Assembly: GCA_964583765.1 (NCBI GenBank)
Contig: CAZOWW010000032.1
Location: forward strand, 1-42,663
Direction: 5' to 3'
Source of the DNA: CAZOWW01 sp964583765
GTDB taxonomy: Bacteria > Actinomycetota > Actinomycetes > Actinomycetales > Kineosporiaceae
Length of the DNA: 42,663 bases
Both the position numbers and the translations under genes were made by a program. Shown here one piece after another: positions 17,584 to 25,464 of this stretch; position 1 is the stretch's first letter; every line of letters starts with the position of its first letter. The notes under the pieces are model-generated. The model was not told the DNA's origin, ran no database searches, and saw only the letters and a list, made by a program, of their open reading frames with translations.

Positions 17584-17613
17584 TCGACCGAATACCGTAC
17601 GTGTCGGTAGGCT
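17584..17613 (+). promoter_or_regulatory. Promoter of the methyltransferase gene with internal inverted repeat
   Basis: TCGACC (17584-17589) and TAGGCT (17608-17613) are spaced by 18 bases. TACCG at 17593-17597 and CGGTA at 17605-17609 form an inverted repeat between and overlapping the boxes, a possible operator. The predicted leader before the GTG at 17652 is about 32 bases. Confidence 0.5.
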
Positions 17614-17651
17614 CGGGCGGAAGATCAGCCACAGTGAAGGAGAGGGTCTTC

Positions 17652-18722
17652 GTGACCGCCTGGCATCTGCGCACGAGCAGGTTCGTCGATCCGATGGGCG
17701 CGTTGCGGTTGGGGCACTTCGTGGATGTGCTCCAGCGCTTCCCCGCCGGACATCTGCTCGACCTGGGGGCTGGGCACGGGCTCTTCTCGAGACTGGCGGC
17801 CGACCTGGGGTGGCGTGTGACGGCGGTGGACGCCCGGGACGAGCGCTTCCCCCGGGACGACCGGGTGCGGTGGGTGCGGGCGGACGTGCGCGACTTCGAC
17901 GAGTACGAGGGTGTGGACCTCGTCGCCTGCCTCGGCCTCTGGTACCACCTGACCCTGGACGACCAGGTGGCGCTCGCCAGACGGATGGCCCCGCGGCCGG
18001 TGATCCTGGACACCCACTTCGCCATGCCGCGGCGCAAGGATCACCACCATCATGCGGACCGGGTGAGCGACCTCGTCCAGCAGGACGGGTACGAAGGGCG
18101 CCTCTACAGCGAGACAGGGCTCCACACGCGGCCGACCGCGTCCTGGGGCAACGAACTCTCCTTCTGGCCCACGGTACCGACCCTGGAGCGGCAGTTCTAC
18201 GACGCGGGGTACGACGTCCTGGAGCACCTGAGTCCGCCCCCCTGCGCGGACCGGCACTATGTCGTGGTGCGGAGTTGGTCCCCGGAACACCAGGCCTGGA
18301 TGGACGGTCTGATCTCCACCTACCGAAAGATGTCCGATCCTGGGGCGGCACCGTGCGACCCGGCGGCGGCGTCCCTGGCGGCGGCCTCCCTGGGGGCGAA
18401 CGGGGGTTCGGGCCGCGGCCTGGTGGCTGCCGTCGCCCGCCTCGGCCGCGGACGGCGAGGTGGCCTCGGTCGCCAGAGGAGTCCGCAGGGGACCAATCCT
18501 CCGGGATCAGGTGTCTCCTCGGCTCGCGGGGCCGGGAGCACGGCGGAGAAGGTCTCCAGCCCGGCCGAACGGATCGGCGCCGGTCTCGGCACGGGGGACT
18601 CCGGTCGGGGCACCGTGGAGCAGGACGGCGTGCTGCAGGGAACGGCCCGACAGGACGTGATCGACCTCATCGCTGGCGCGAGGGAGCCCCGGACCGCCGA
18701 ACGAGGTGAGTCCGGCCGCTGA
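17652..18722 (+). CDS. Class I SAM-dependent methyltransferase with disordered C-terminal tail
   Basis: 356 residues. The SAM-binding motif I LLDLGAGHGLF has its Asp at residue 37, followed by the acidic loop VTAVDARD and motif II-like DLVACLGLWYHL. A His run (KDHHHH) lies in the middle. The last about 130 residues are Gly/Ser/Ala-rich and probably disordered. The GTG at 17652 is chosen because AAGGAGAGG lies just upstream. The TAGGCT promoter 40 bases upstream makes it a monocistronic unit. The substrate cannot be told; small-molecule or glycan methylation is possible. Confidence 0.8.
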   Translation: MTAWHLRTSRFVDPMGALRLGHFVDVLQRFPAGHLLDLGAGHGLFSRLAADLGWRVTAVDARDERFPRDDRVRWVRADVRDFDEYEGVDLVACLGLWYHLTLDDQVALARRMAPRPVILDTHFAMPRRKDHHHHADRVSDLVQQDGYEGRLYSETGLHTRPTASWGNELSFWPTVPTLERQFYDAGYDVLEHLSPPPCADRHYVVVRSWSPEHQAWMDGLISTYRKMSDPGAAPCDPAAASLAAASLGANGGSGRGLVAAVARLGRGRRGGLGRQRSPQGTNPPGSGVSSARGAGSTAEKVSSPAERIGAGLGTGDSGRGTVEQDGVLQGTARQDVIDLIAGAREPRTAERGESGR

Positions 18723-18739
18723 CCCGGTCGCTCGGGCGG

Positions 18740-18773
18740 CCCACCCCGGCGCGGCTACGCCCGCCGGGGTGGG
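18740..18773. terminator. Bidirectional terminator hairpin
   Basis: A perfect 12-bp stem (CCCACCCCGGCG at 18740-18751, complement at 18762-18773) with a 10-base loop lies between two convergent genes, the methyltransferase and the minus-strand kinase. There is no T tract, as is common in high-GC actinobacteria. Confidence 0.75.
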
Positions 18774-18778
18774 GGCGC

Positions 18779-19420
18779 TCAGGGATGTGCCCCCTCGGCG
18801 CCGTGTGCTCGGGCGAAAGCTCGGATCCGGCGCGCCGCCAGGGCCTGCACCCGCCGCGCCTCGGCCTCCCGCTCCGGCCCGGACACCGGCGGCCCGTGCT
18901 GCCCGACAGTGATCACGATGTCTGCGACCTGCCGGAACAACCCGCGCCGACGTTCGTCCATGGCCGTGAGCATGGCCACCGGGTCGTCGCCGTACCGGGG
19001 CCGGTGTGCGCCGCGTCGCTGGCGGGAGGCGAGCTCGGGCACGGAGACGTCCAACCACAGCACGACCGCGCAGGCGAGCACCCGGCGGCACTCGGGCACC
19101 TCGACCGTGCTGGCGGCGGTCGCGATGACCGGGGCAGGTTCCGGTGGGAGATCCCGGGCAGGTTCCAGGGACGGGACCGGACGACTGAGGGAAGCCAGCA
19201 GGTGGCGGGCCTCCAGCTCGTGCAGGCCGTCCGCGCCGAGCCGGGCGGCGAGCTCTGCGGCGGTGGCGCCGGTGTCCCGTTCCAGGTCACGATCGCTGTC
19301 GCGCAGCGGACGGCCCCAGCGGGAGGCCAACCCCCTGGCCAGAGTGGTCTTGCCGGCCCCCATCAGCCCCATCACCACGACGGGCGTCCCAGGCAGCGGA
19401 TCCGGTCGCCTCGACCCCAC
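18779..19420 (-). CDS. Divergent shikimate-kinase-like P-loop kinase
   Basis: 213 residues from the GTG at 19420, which has GGAGG six bases upstream on the minus strand. The P-loop GLMGAGKTT is at residues 18-26, followed by RDSDRDLERDTG, which matches the DSDxxIE substrate loop of AroK. The lid region HRPRYGDDPVAML and ERRRGLFRQVAD also match. Two substrate determinants differ: the GGG of the ATGGG loop is replaced (ATAASTVEVPE), and the FR of the GExxFR motif reads LH. It may phosphorylate another small hydroxyl substrate or be a regulatory relative. It is transcribed away from xerD across a repeat-rich intergenic region. Confidence 0.65.
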   Translation of the reverse strand: MGSRRPDPLPGTPVVVMGLMGAGKTTLARGLASRWGRPLRDSDRDLERDTGATAAELAARLGADGLHELEARHLLASLSRPVPSLEPARDLPPEPAPVIATAASTVEVPECRRVLACAVVLWLDVSVPELASRQRRGAHRPRYGDDPVAMLTAMDERRRGLFRQVADIVITVGQHGPPVSGPEREAEARRVQALAARRIRAFARAHGAEGAHP

Positions 19421-19520
19421 GGGCACCCTCCGGGAGATCGACCGGCGGGCCTGGCCCGGTGACGGACAGGACTCCCCGTCTCCGGCGGGTGGCCCGCTCC
19501 CGCCTCGACGCCGGTCGGAA

Positions 19521-19538
19521 CCGATCCGATCGGATCGG
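19521..19538. promoter_or_regulatory. 18-bp perfect palindrome (operator candidate)
   Basis: The sequence CCGATCCGATCGGATCGG is its own reverse complement. It lies about 100 bases upstream of the minus-strand kinase start. It may bind a dimeric regulator or be a stretch of simple GATCG repeats. No known box was recognised. Confidence 0.4.
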
Positions 19539-19650
19539 ATCACAGGGTGCCGGACGGCGCGACAGCAGACTATCTGTACCGTGGCGTGGACGATCCTGAT
19601 CCAGGTCAGGTACGGGTGGCCGACGTCCGGCACTCCTGCTCGGGGTGGCG

Positions 19651-19730
19651 GGTTCGTGCTCGACCTCGATCGATCGTGCACGAGTCTCGGGATCCGTGCA
19701 CGAGACTCCGGATCCGTGTTCGACGGTCAC
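19651..19730. repeat. Iteron-like array: four 20-bp direct repeats
   Basis: Copies start at 19651, 19671, 19691 and 19711. Each has a conserved core at bases 5-13: CGTGCTCGA, CGTGCACGA, CGTGCACGA and CGTGTTCGA. The second copy includes the 10-bp palindrome TCGTGCACGA. A degenerate fifth copy (CCTGCTCGG) lies at 19631. The 20-bp period is about two helical turns and is not a multiple of three, so it is unlikely to be coding. It sits in the 464-bp divergent region between the kinase and xerD, together with the 18-bp palindrome and TACCGT hexamers at 19780 and 19803 that could serve as xerD -10 boxes. Confidence 0.75.
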
Positions 19731-19884
19731 CCGCCGTCCTCGGGGCCCGCGATCGCCGGTGCGGGGCCCGTGAACTCGGTACCGTGATCGCACCGGCCGG
19801 AATACCGTGGGCGCACCGTGCGCCGGGTCGGGGCCGGCGGGGACCGGACGGGTCGCCGGAGGTGTCGGAGGTGCAGCGCTGACC

Positions 19885-20874
19885 ATGCGTGTCGCCACGG
19901 GCAGGTCCGCCGCGGATCACCCGGCCGGCGACCCCGCGGCACCGGACTCCCCGATGGCCGAGGCGGTCGCCGGCTACCTGAGGCATCTGCGGGTGGAGCG
20001 AGGGCTCGCGGTGAACACCCTGTCCGCCTACCGGCGTGACCTGCGCCGGTATCTGGCGCACCTGGAGGCCCTCGGAGTCCGCGAGCCGCAGGCCGTCCGC
20101 GAGGAACATGTCAGCTCGTTCCTGCGGGCGATCCGCGCGGGCGCGGACGGCCAACCCGCGCTCACCGCGAGTTCGGCAGCGCGCACCGTGGTGGCCGTGC
20201 GCGGGCTGCACCGGTTCCTCGCCCTGGAGGGCATCACCGCCGAGGACGCCGCGGCGCAGGTCCGCCCGCCGACCCCGCCACGTCGACTGCCCAAGGCGGT
20301 GCCGCTGTCCGAAATCGAGCGGTTGCTCGAGGCGGCCTCGGCACCGGACACCCCGGCCGCGATCCGGGACCGGGCGCTGCTCGAGGTGCTCTACGGCAGC
20401 GGGGCGCGGATCAGCGAGGCCGTGGGCCTGGCGGTGGACGACGCGGATCTCGAGCACGGGTTGGTCCGGCTCGTCGGCAAGGGGAACAAGGAGCGGCTCG
20501 TCCCGTTGGGTCGGTACGCCGTCTGGTCGGTGCAGAGCTACCTGGTGCGGGGCCGCCCGGTCTTCGCGGCGCACGGGACGGGGACGCCGTCGCTGTTCCT
20601 GAACGCTCGCGGTGGCCCGCTGTCCCGGCAGAGCGCCTGGGCGGTGCTCCAGGCGGCCGCCGAGCGGGCAGGACTCACCGGGCGCATGTCCCCGCACACG
20701 TTGCGGCACTCCTTCGCGACCCATCTGCTGGAGGGCGGGGCAGACGTGCGGGTCGTGCAGGAGTTGCTCGGTCATGCCTCGGTGGCCACCACCCAGGTCT
20801 ACACCCGGGTGACTGCGGACACCCTGCGCGAGGTCTACGTCGCGGCTCACCCGCGTGCGCTCGGTCCCGGCTGA
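19885..20874 (+). CDS. xerD: Site-specific tyrosine recombinase XerD
   Basis: Resolves chromosome dimers at dif with XerC and is regulated by FtsK. 329 residues. The SAM-like N-terminal domain (VAGYLRHLRVERGLAVNTLSAYRRDLRRY) binds DNA. The catalytic domain has Arg in GSGARISE (about residue 174), the Lys hairpin GKGNKERLVPL, HTLRHSFATHL (about residue 271), LLGHASV and the nucleophile Tyr in TQVYTRV (about residue 306). The ATG at 19885 is used although GGAGG is 13 bases away; an ATG at 19954 would remove 23 residues. In M. tuberculosis xerD (Rv1701) also follows the Nudix gene; here two extra genes and a divergent kinase intervene. Confidence 0.93.
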   Translation: MRVATGRSAADHPAGDPAAPDSPMAEAVAGYLRHLRVERGLAVNTLSAYRRDLRRYLAHLEALGVREPQAVREEHVSSFLRAIRAGADGQPALTASSAARTVVAVRGLHRFLALEGITAEDAAAQVRPPTPPRRLPKAVPLSEIERLLEAASAPDTPAAIRDRALLEVLYGSGARISEAVGLAVDDADLEHGLVRLVGKGNKERLVPLGRYAVWSVQSYLVRGRPVFAAHGTGTPSLFLNARGGPLSRQSAWAVLQAAAERAGLTGRMSPHTLRHSFATHLLEGGADVRVVQELLGHASVATTQVYTRVTADTLREVYVAAHPRALGPG

Positions 20875-20909
20875 GTTTCGACCGGTCCGGGCTGAGATCC
20901 CACTCCGAA

Positions 20910-21026
20910 CCTGAGGGCGACCGGGGCGTGGCCCCACGCGGGCCTCGGGAGCCTGTGGCCGCCCAGACCTGAGGATGACCGGGGCGCGACCCCGGGGCAG
21001 GCCTCGGGAGCCTGTCCCCGCGGGGA
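20910..21026 (+). terminator. Two direct repeats forming hairpins downstream of xerD
   Basis: A segment of about 47 bp (20910-20956) is repeated with a 58-bp period (20968-21015). Both copies share the start CCTGAGG and the end GGCCTCGGGAGCCTGT. Each contains its own hairpin: GCGTGG/CCACGC at 20926-20939 and CCGGGG/CCCCGG at 20979-20995. A palindrome TCCCCGCGGGGA follows at 21015-21026. It may act as a tandem terminator for xerD. Confidence 0.5.
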
Positions 21027-21040
21027 AGCAGATCAGCCGA

Positions 21041-21064
21041 AACGGACCGTTACCGTACTAGGCT
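21041..21064 (+). promoter_or_regulatory. Promoter and operator candidate of the unknown membrane protein
   Basis: TAGGCT at 21059-21064 is a good -10. The palindrome AACGGACCGTT at 21041-21051 lies in the spacer region just upstream, where a regulator could block polymerase. No clear -35 is seen. The predicted leader to the GTG at 21127 is about 55 bases. Confidence 0.45.
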
Positions 21065-21126
21065 CGTCGGGTCACGGACGAACGAGTGCGGAGCAGGCGA
21101 CGGGTCGCCTGTGAGAGGGGTGACCG

Positions 21127-22917
21127 GTGAGCGGTGAGGTGCATGTCGCCCCCGTGGAAGCGGGGACCGTCCCTGGGGCGATCCGGCGCGGACGGGGACG
21201 GCACAGCAACGCCACCCGGTACCTGTGCGCGGCGGCGCACCTGGATCCGGGGTTCGCCGAGAAGGTGCTCGACGAGCTGGTCTACCAGCCGCACCGAGCC
21301 GTGGCCCCGTCCTACGGCATCGACCTGGGTCCCATCGTGCGGCACTGCCTCGCCGCGCGCCGACGCCTGCTGCGACGCAGCCTCGCCATCACGGCGGTGT
21401 TCCTGGCCGCCGTCCTCCTGATCTTCTCGGGCAGTGCCCAGTTGCTGCTCACGATCTACCTGGCGCTGACGTTCCTGCGCTTCGTGCGTGACTTCCTGAC
21501 GCGCGATCTCACGGGAGCGGCCAGCAACCTGGGTATCTGCCTGGTCATCGCCGTGCTCATGCAGGCGGTGTTCCGGCCGTTGAACAGGTTGCAGGGCCAC
21601 GGCTCGGGCAGTTCCTTCCGCCTCATGCCCGACCTGGGAGCGCTCGTACTGATCGGCCTGGTCGTCTGGCTGATCCTGTTCGTGGACCGCATCGCCCAGC
21701 ACCGGATGATCGTGAAGCGACTCGGGCCCCGCACGTTCGCCCCGGAGCGGTCCCCTCGCGAGGGGCGCATCTTCGAGAGCCGCGTGCAGTACCTGGAAGC
21801 CGCGCAGCACGGCAACATCACGGTCTACGCCCAGACCTCGACCAACCGCCCGTTCGTCGGGTCGGGCAAGGTCGTGGACGCCTGGTCCTTCGCCACCCCA
21901 CTCGTTCCCGCCCGGGACACCGAGGAGCCCTCCCTGATCGGCGGCCCGGAACGGTCGTCGTCCCTGCCCGAGCCGGGCGTGGTGGATCTGCGGGAGATCG
22001 TCGCCGAGTCCGAGGGTCTGACCACGGACGAGCTCTACGCCCGAACCCGCGCCGCGCTCGCCGCACTGGCCGGGCCACGGTTGCCCGAGGCCGAACGGAT
22101 GATCGGGCTGTCGGTGCAGGACCGGGTGTTCGTCTCGGGTCTCATGCCCCCCGACCACCCGTTCCTCGACCGCTCCCGGCAGCGGCCGCTCTTCCGGGTG
22201 CCCGCGGCAGTGGTGTCCGAGATCGGTCGTCGGGAACGGGGCCCCGAGCGGCACTACCAGACCGTGCGGGTGTCCACCTGGGACGGCGAGCTCGAGGTGA
22301 CGGCCTTCGTGCACCTGAGCCTGCGCGGACACATGCTGTTCGTGGAGTTCGTCGCCACGACGCTCCCCACGATCGCGGGGGCCTTCCACGCCGTGGACCG
22401 CTACGAGCGGCTGAACGGGGCAGCAATGGCCCGGGCCGCCACCGCGTCGTTCCTGGACGTCTTCCGGATGGCCCCGTTCGCGCCCGCCCGGGTGGTGGAG
22501 GCCGTGGTCGACGCGATGCGCCGCTGGCAGTTCAGTCGGGACGAGACCCAATCGATCGATGATCACCTCGCCTTCGACTACGGGGCCCGCACGAGCGTGC
22601 GCGAGTTGAGCGCGGGCACGGAGGAGGAGATCTTCTTCCAGCGCCTGGACGTACGTCAGCAGATCAACGTCGTCGAGCGGCAGGTGCTCGACGCGCTCGT
22701 CCAGGCCCTCGCCGAACGCGCCCTGGACGTCGAGGACCTGGTGCGCCGGGCGAACAGCATCACCGACCACAACACCGTGATCACGCTGGACGCGGACGAT
22801 GACAAGCAGTCCGAGCCGACCCCGCCCAAGCCTTCGGTCATCCGGACCCAACGGCGAGTGGAGGCGCGACCGCGCCTGACCCTGCGCCCAACGGTAGCGT
22901 CACGGCGTCGGCGCTGA
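21127..22917 (+). CDS. Conserved membrane protein of unknown function
   Basis: 596 residues. The GTG at 21127 follows a GAGAGGGG purine tract. Residues 30-80 form a soluble segment (RYLCAAAHLDPGFAEKVL, then PSYGIDLGPIVRHCL). Four hydrophobic segments lie at about 85-100, 104-120, 132-150 and 169-187. The remaining about 400 residues appear cytoplasmic, alternating hydrophobic strands and helices (for example VRVSTWDGELEVTAFVHLSL). A charged, disordered C-terminus closes it. No enzyme motif was recognised. It has its own promoter and is followed by another unknown gene on the same strand after 96 bases. It is not part of the M. tuberculosis version of this locus. Confidence 0.75.
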   Translation: MSGEVHVAPVEAGTVPGAIRRGRGRHSNATRYLCAAAHLDPGFAEKVLDELVYQPHRAVAPSYGIDLGPIVRHCLAARRRLLRRSLAITAVFLAAVLLIFSGSAQLLLTIYLALTFLRFVRDFLTRDLTGAASNLGICLVIAVLMQAVFRPLNRLQGHGSGSSFRLMPDLGALVLIGLVVWLILFVDRIAQHRMIVKRLGPRTFAPERSPREGRIFESRVQYLEAAQHGNITVYAQTSTNRPFVGSGKVVDAWSFATPLVPARDTEEPSLIGGPERSSSLPEPGVVDLREIVAESEGLTTDELYARTRAALAALAGPRLPEAERMIGLSVQDRVFVSGLMPPDHPFLDRSRQRPLFRVPAAVVSEIGRRERGPERHYQTVRVSTWDGELEVTAFVHLSLRGHMLFVEFVATTLPTIAGAFHAVDRYERLNGAAMARAATASFLDVFRMAPFAPARVVEAVVDAMRRWQFSRDETQSIDDHLAFDYGARTSVRELSAGTEEEIFFQRLDVRQQINVVERQVLDALVQALAERALDVEDLVRRANSITDHNTVITLDADDDKQSEPTPPKPSVIRTQRRVEARPRLTLRPTVASRRRR

Positions 22918-23013
22918 CCCGGACGCGATCAACCCCGCGGTAGACCGGGCACCTGCCGGCGCGGCCCTGCCTGCGGGACGTCCCACCCACGGAAGGCGAG
23001 ACGAGGACCTGTC

Positions 23014-24294
23014 ATGACGTGCGTGTGCTGCGGGACCCCGCTGCCGGTGGACGCCCGGGAATGTCCGGTGTGCGGGACCTCCGTGGAACTCGCGGACGAG
23101 GAGAACCTGACCGCCCGCTGGCACGACTGGACGCAGGTCCGCCGTACGGAACTCGGTCAGGCCGGCGGCCCGGGCGGAGCGACCGATCCTCGGGACGCCT
23201 CGGGGCAACCGAGTGGTGAGGGCAGTCCGCGCTGGCAGGAGCGGTCTGGGACGAGCGGAACGGAACCGAAGGCCTCCGGCGCAGCGGGGGCCGGCGGTCC
23301 GGGGTCCGGCGCGGCGGGGCGTCCCTCCCCAGGGTCGGTGCCTGAGTCCGAGGAACACGGCCCCGGTGTCCCGACCAGGCCCCTGCCCGGCACCGCTGCG
23401 ACCGGTTTGGTCGCTGGTACCGGGGCTGGGGCGGCCGGGATCCGGGAGCCCGCGCTCGTACCAGGGAGGGCTTCATCCGGCCAGGCGCCGCCTGCAGGGG
23501 GCGACGACCCGGAGAACGATGAGGACCTTCTCGATCGGTTGGGTGCCCGGTCCCGGACGGTCATGCGGCGGCTGGTTGCCTGGCAACCCGGTCGCGTCCT
23601 GCGGGTGCCGATCGCAGTGATCCTGCTCGCGGTGCTCCTCTTCGGAGCCTCTCTCGGGTATCTCATGGCGCATCACGACAACGCGAACCCCAGGGCCGAT
23701 CATGAGCCCTTGGCCACCCTGTCCGCACCGGCCACCCTGCCCTCGGCGGTGGAGACGGTGGGACCGAGCGGGAGCACCGCCGGAACGACGAATGCGGGCG
23801 CCGTGACGGGCACTCCGGCCTCGACCGGGACCACCGCGGACGGTTGCCCGGGCTCCGGCCTGCACAACTGGGCAGCGGATGTCAGGGTGGCAGGAGATCC
23901 ACCTTCCTCAGGGCAAGTCAAGAACGGCTCCGCGGGACCGACGTGGACCCTGACCGGTCTGGGTCAAGGAGCGGTCCTCACCCTCCACTTCACGGCGCCT
24001 CATCAGATCACGTGTGTGGGGCTGGTGCCGGGGCGCATTGGCCCCAAGGCGGGTACTCCCGCGTGGATCACGCGCTACGTGGTCAAGGGCATCAACTGGA
24101 CCTTCTTCAAGAGCGGCAACTCCGATCCGCAGACATTCCTGCCGAGCCAGGTAGGACGTCAGCGGTTGCCGGTCCACGAAGAGTCCGTGATCGCGGTCGA
24201 GCTGAGGGTGGCTGATGTCCAGGACCTGGGTGCGCGGGCCGGGGTGCTCGACGAGACCGTCCTGGGGAACATCTTCGTCGCGGGTCCGAACTGA
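23014..24294 (+). CDS. Zinc-ribbon, single-pass membrane protein with C-terminal discoidin-like domain
   Basis: 426 residues. The N-terminal zinc ribbon has CVCC at residues 3-6 and CPVC at residues 17-20. Residues about 45-180 are Gly/Pro/Ser-rich. A transmembrane segment (about 194-214, PIAVILLAVLLFGASLGYLM) leads to a Thr/Ser-rich stalk. The about 150-residue C-terminal domain has a discoidin/F5-8C-like pattern (GPTWTLTGLGQGAVLTLHF, ITCVGLVPGR, IAVELRVADVQDLG). That suggests a ligand-binding beta sandwich outside the cell, with the zinc ribbon inside. The codon use of the C-terminal domain is somewhat less GC-extreme than its neighbours. The fold assignment is by eye and uncertain. Start: ATG at 23014 with AGGA upstream. 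Confidence 0.7.
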   Translation: MTCVCCGTPLPVDARECPVCGTSVELADEENLTARWHDWTQVRRTELGQAGGPGGATDPRDASGQPSGEGSPRWQERSGTSGTEPKASGAAGAGGPGSGAAGRPSPGSVPESEEHGPGVPTRPLPGTAATGLVAGTGAGAAGIREPALVPGRASSGQAPPAGGDDPENDEDLLDRLGARSRTVMRRLVAWQPGRVLRVPIAVILLAVLLFGASLGYLMAHHDNANPRADHEPLATLSAPATLPSAVETVGPSGSTAGTTNAGAVTGTPASTGTTADGCPGSGLHNWAADVRVAGDPPSSGQVKNGSAGPTWTLTGLGQGAVLTLHFTAPHQITCVGLVPGRIGPKAGTPAWITRYVVKGINWTFFKSGNSDPQTFLPSQVGRQRLPVHEESVIAVELRVADVQDLGARAGVLDETVLGNIFVAGPN

Positions 24295-24357
24295 CCCGAT
24301 CCGCCGGAAGTATCGCCGGCCGGGTGTACGTCGCCTTGCGGGCAGGTGTGCACCAAC

Positions 24358-24387
24358 TTGAGGGTTTGCCGACGCGCCGACTAGCCT
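24358..24387 (+). promoter_or_regulatory. Promoter of the parA-scpA-scpB operon
   Basis: TTGAGG (24358-24363) and TAGCCT (24382-24387), spaced by 18 bases, form the best sigma-70-type promoter of the window. The predicted 5' leader to the GTG at 24534 is about 140 bases. Confidence 0.65.
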
Positions 24388-24408
24388 CGCATGTGGGTCC
24401 TGCCACCG

Positions 24409-24427
24409 GGTGACATCGATCGTCACC
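24409..24427 (+). other. Hairpin in the parA leader
   Basis: GGTGAC at 24409-24414 pairs with GTCACC at 24422-24427 across a seven-base loop, about 15 bases after the predicted transcription start. It may stabilise the leader or be an operator. Confidence 0.4.
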
Positions 24428-24533
24428 GAGAGGTCAGGTCTGCGGGACGCGCATCTCGGCCGTGGCCGGGTGCCGTCCGGGGTGGTCCCTTGCGTCCGCG
24501 ATGGGTGGGCGCCGGCCTGAGATTGGACGTCGC

Positions 24534-25463
24534 GTGAGCAACCGCACCGAGGAGGCGTTCTCGGTCCCCGACGCCGCCGAGGGCCGACTGCCGGGCCTGG
24601 AGGGCATGCGCATGCGTGCCGGGGGCCTGGGCCCGACCGGTCGCTCGATGCCGGCCTTCCCCGACCCCGAGCCGTTGAACGGGCACGGGCCTGCCCGCGT
24701 GATCGCCATGTGCAATCAGAAGGGTGGCGTGGGCAAGACCACCACGACGATCAACCTCGGGGCGGCTCTGGCCGAGTACGGGCGCCGGGTGCTCCTGGTG
24801 GACTTCGACCCTCAGGGCGCGCTCTCCGTGGGCCTGGGCACCAATCCGCACGAGCTCACCTGCACCATCTACAATCTGCTCCTCGAGCGCAATCTGGACG
24901 TGCACGAGGTGATCCGCCCGACCCTGCTCCCGGCCATGGACATCCTGCCCGCGAACATCGACCTGTCCGCGGCCGAGGTGCAGCTGGTCAGCGAGGTCGC
25001 GCGGGAGCAGGTCCTCGCTCGCGTGCTGCGTCCGGTGATGGACGACTACGACGTGGTGCTCATCGACTGCCAGCCGTCCCTGGGATTGCTCACCGTGAAC
25101 GCGCTCACCGCCTCGCACGGGGTCGTGATCCCCCTGGAGTGCGAGTTCTTCGCCCTGCGGGGGGTCGCGCTGCTCGTGGAGACCATCGAGAAGGTCCGGG
25201 ACCGGCTCAACCCGGGGCTGGAGATCGACGGGATCCTGGCCACCATGTACGACCCTCGCACGCTGCACTGCCGCGAGGTGGTCGCCCGGGTCGTCGAGGC
25301 CTTCGGCGACCAGGTGTTCCACACGGTCATCGGGCGCACGGTGAAGTTCCCGGATGCCACGGTGGCGGCCGAGCCGATCACCACCTACGCGAGTTCACAC
25401 GCGGGTGCCTACGCGTACCGGTTGCTGGCGCGGGAACTGATCTCCCGCGGCGACGCGGCCTGA
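24534..25463 (+). CDS. parA: ParA/Soj-family chromosome partitioning ATPase
   Basis: 309 residues from the GTG at 24534. The deviant Walker A KGGVGKTTTT begins at Lys63 and is followed by VLLVDFDPQGALS and VVLIDCQPSLGLLTVNAL (Walker B). About 55 N-terminal residues are poorly conserved. An ATG at 24612 preceded by GGAGGG at 24599-24604 is an attractive alternative start and would give 283 residues. No ParB follows; instead the gene is next to scpA and scpB, as Rv1708 is. It therefore probably supports SMC-ScpAB condensin loading or positioning rather than parS segregation. The stop is one base from the scpA GTG. Confidence 0.92.
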   Translation: MSNRTEEAFSVPDAAEGRLPGLEGMRMRAGGLGPTGRSMPAFPDPEPLNGHGPARVIAMCNQKGGVGKTTTTINLGAALAEYGRRVLLVDFDPQGALSVGLGTNPHELTCTIYNLLLERNLDVHEVIRPTLLPAMDILPANIDLSAAEVQLVSEVAREQVLARVLRPVMDDYDVVLIDCQPSLGLLTVNALTASHGVVIPLECEFFALRGVALLVETIEKVRDRLNPGLEIDGILATMYDPRTLHCREVVARVVEAFGDQVFHTVIGRTVKFPDATVAAEPITTYASSHAGAYAYRLLARELISRGDAA

Positions 25464-25464
25464 C

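Noticed and set aside
19651..19730. CRISPR array
   Set aside because: Repeats are contiguous 20-bp units without spacers and diverge from one another; no cas genes.
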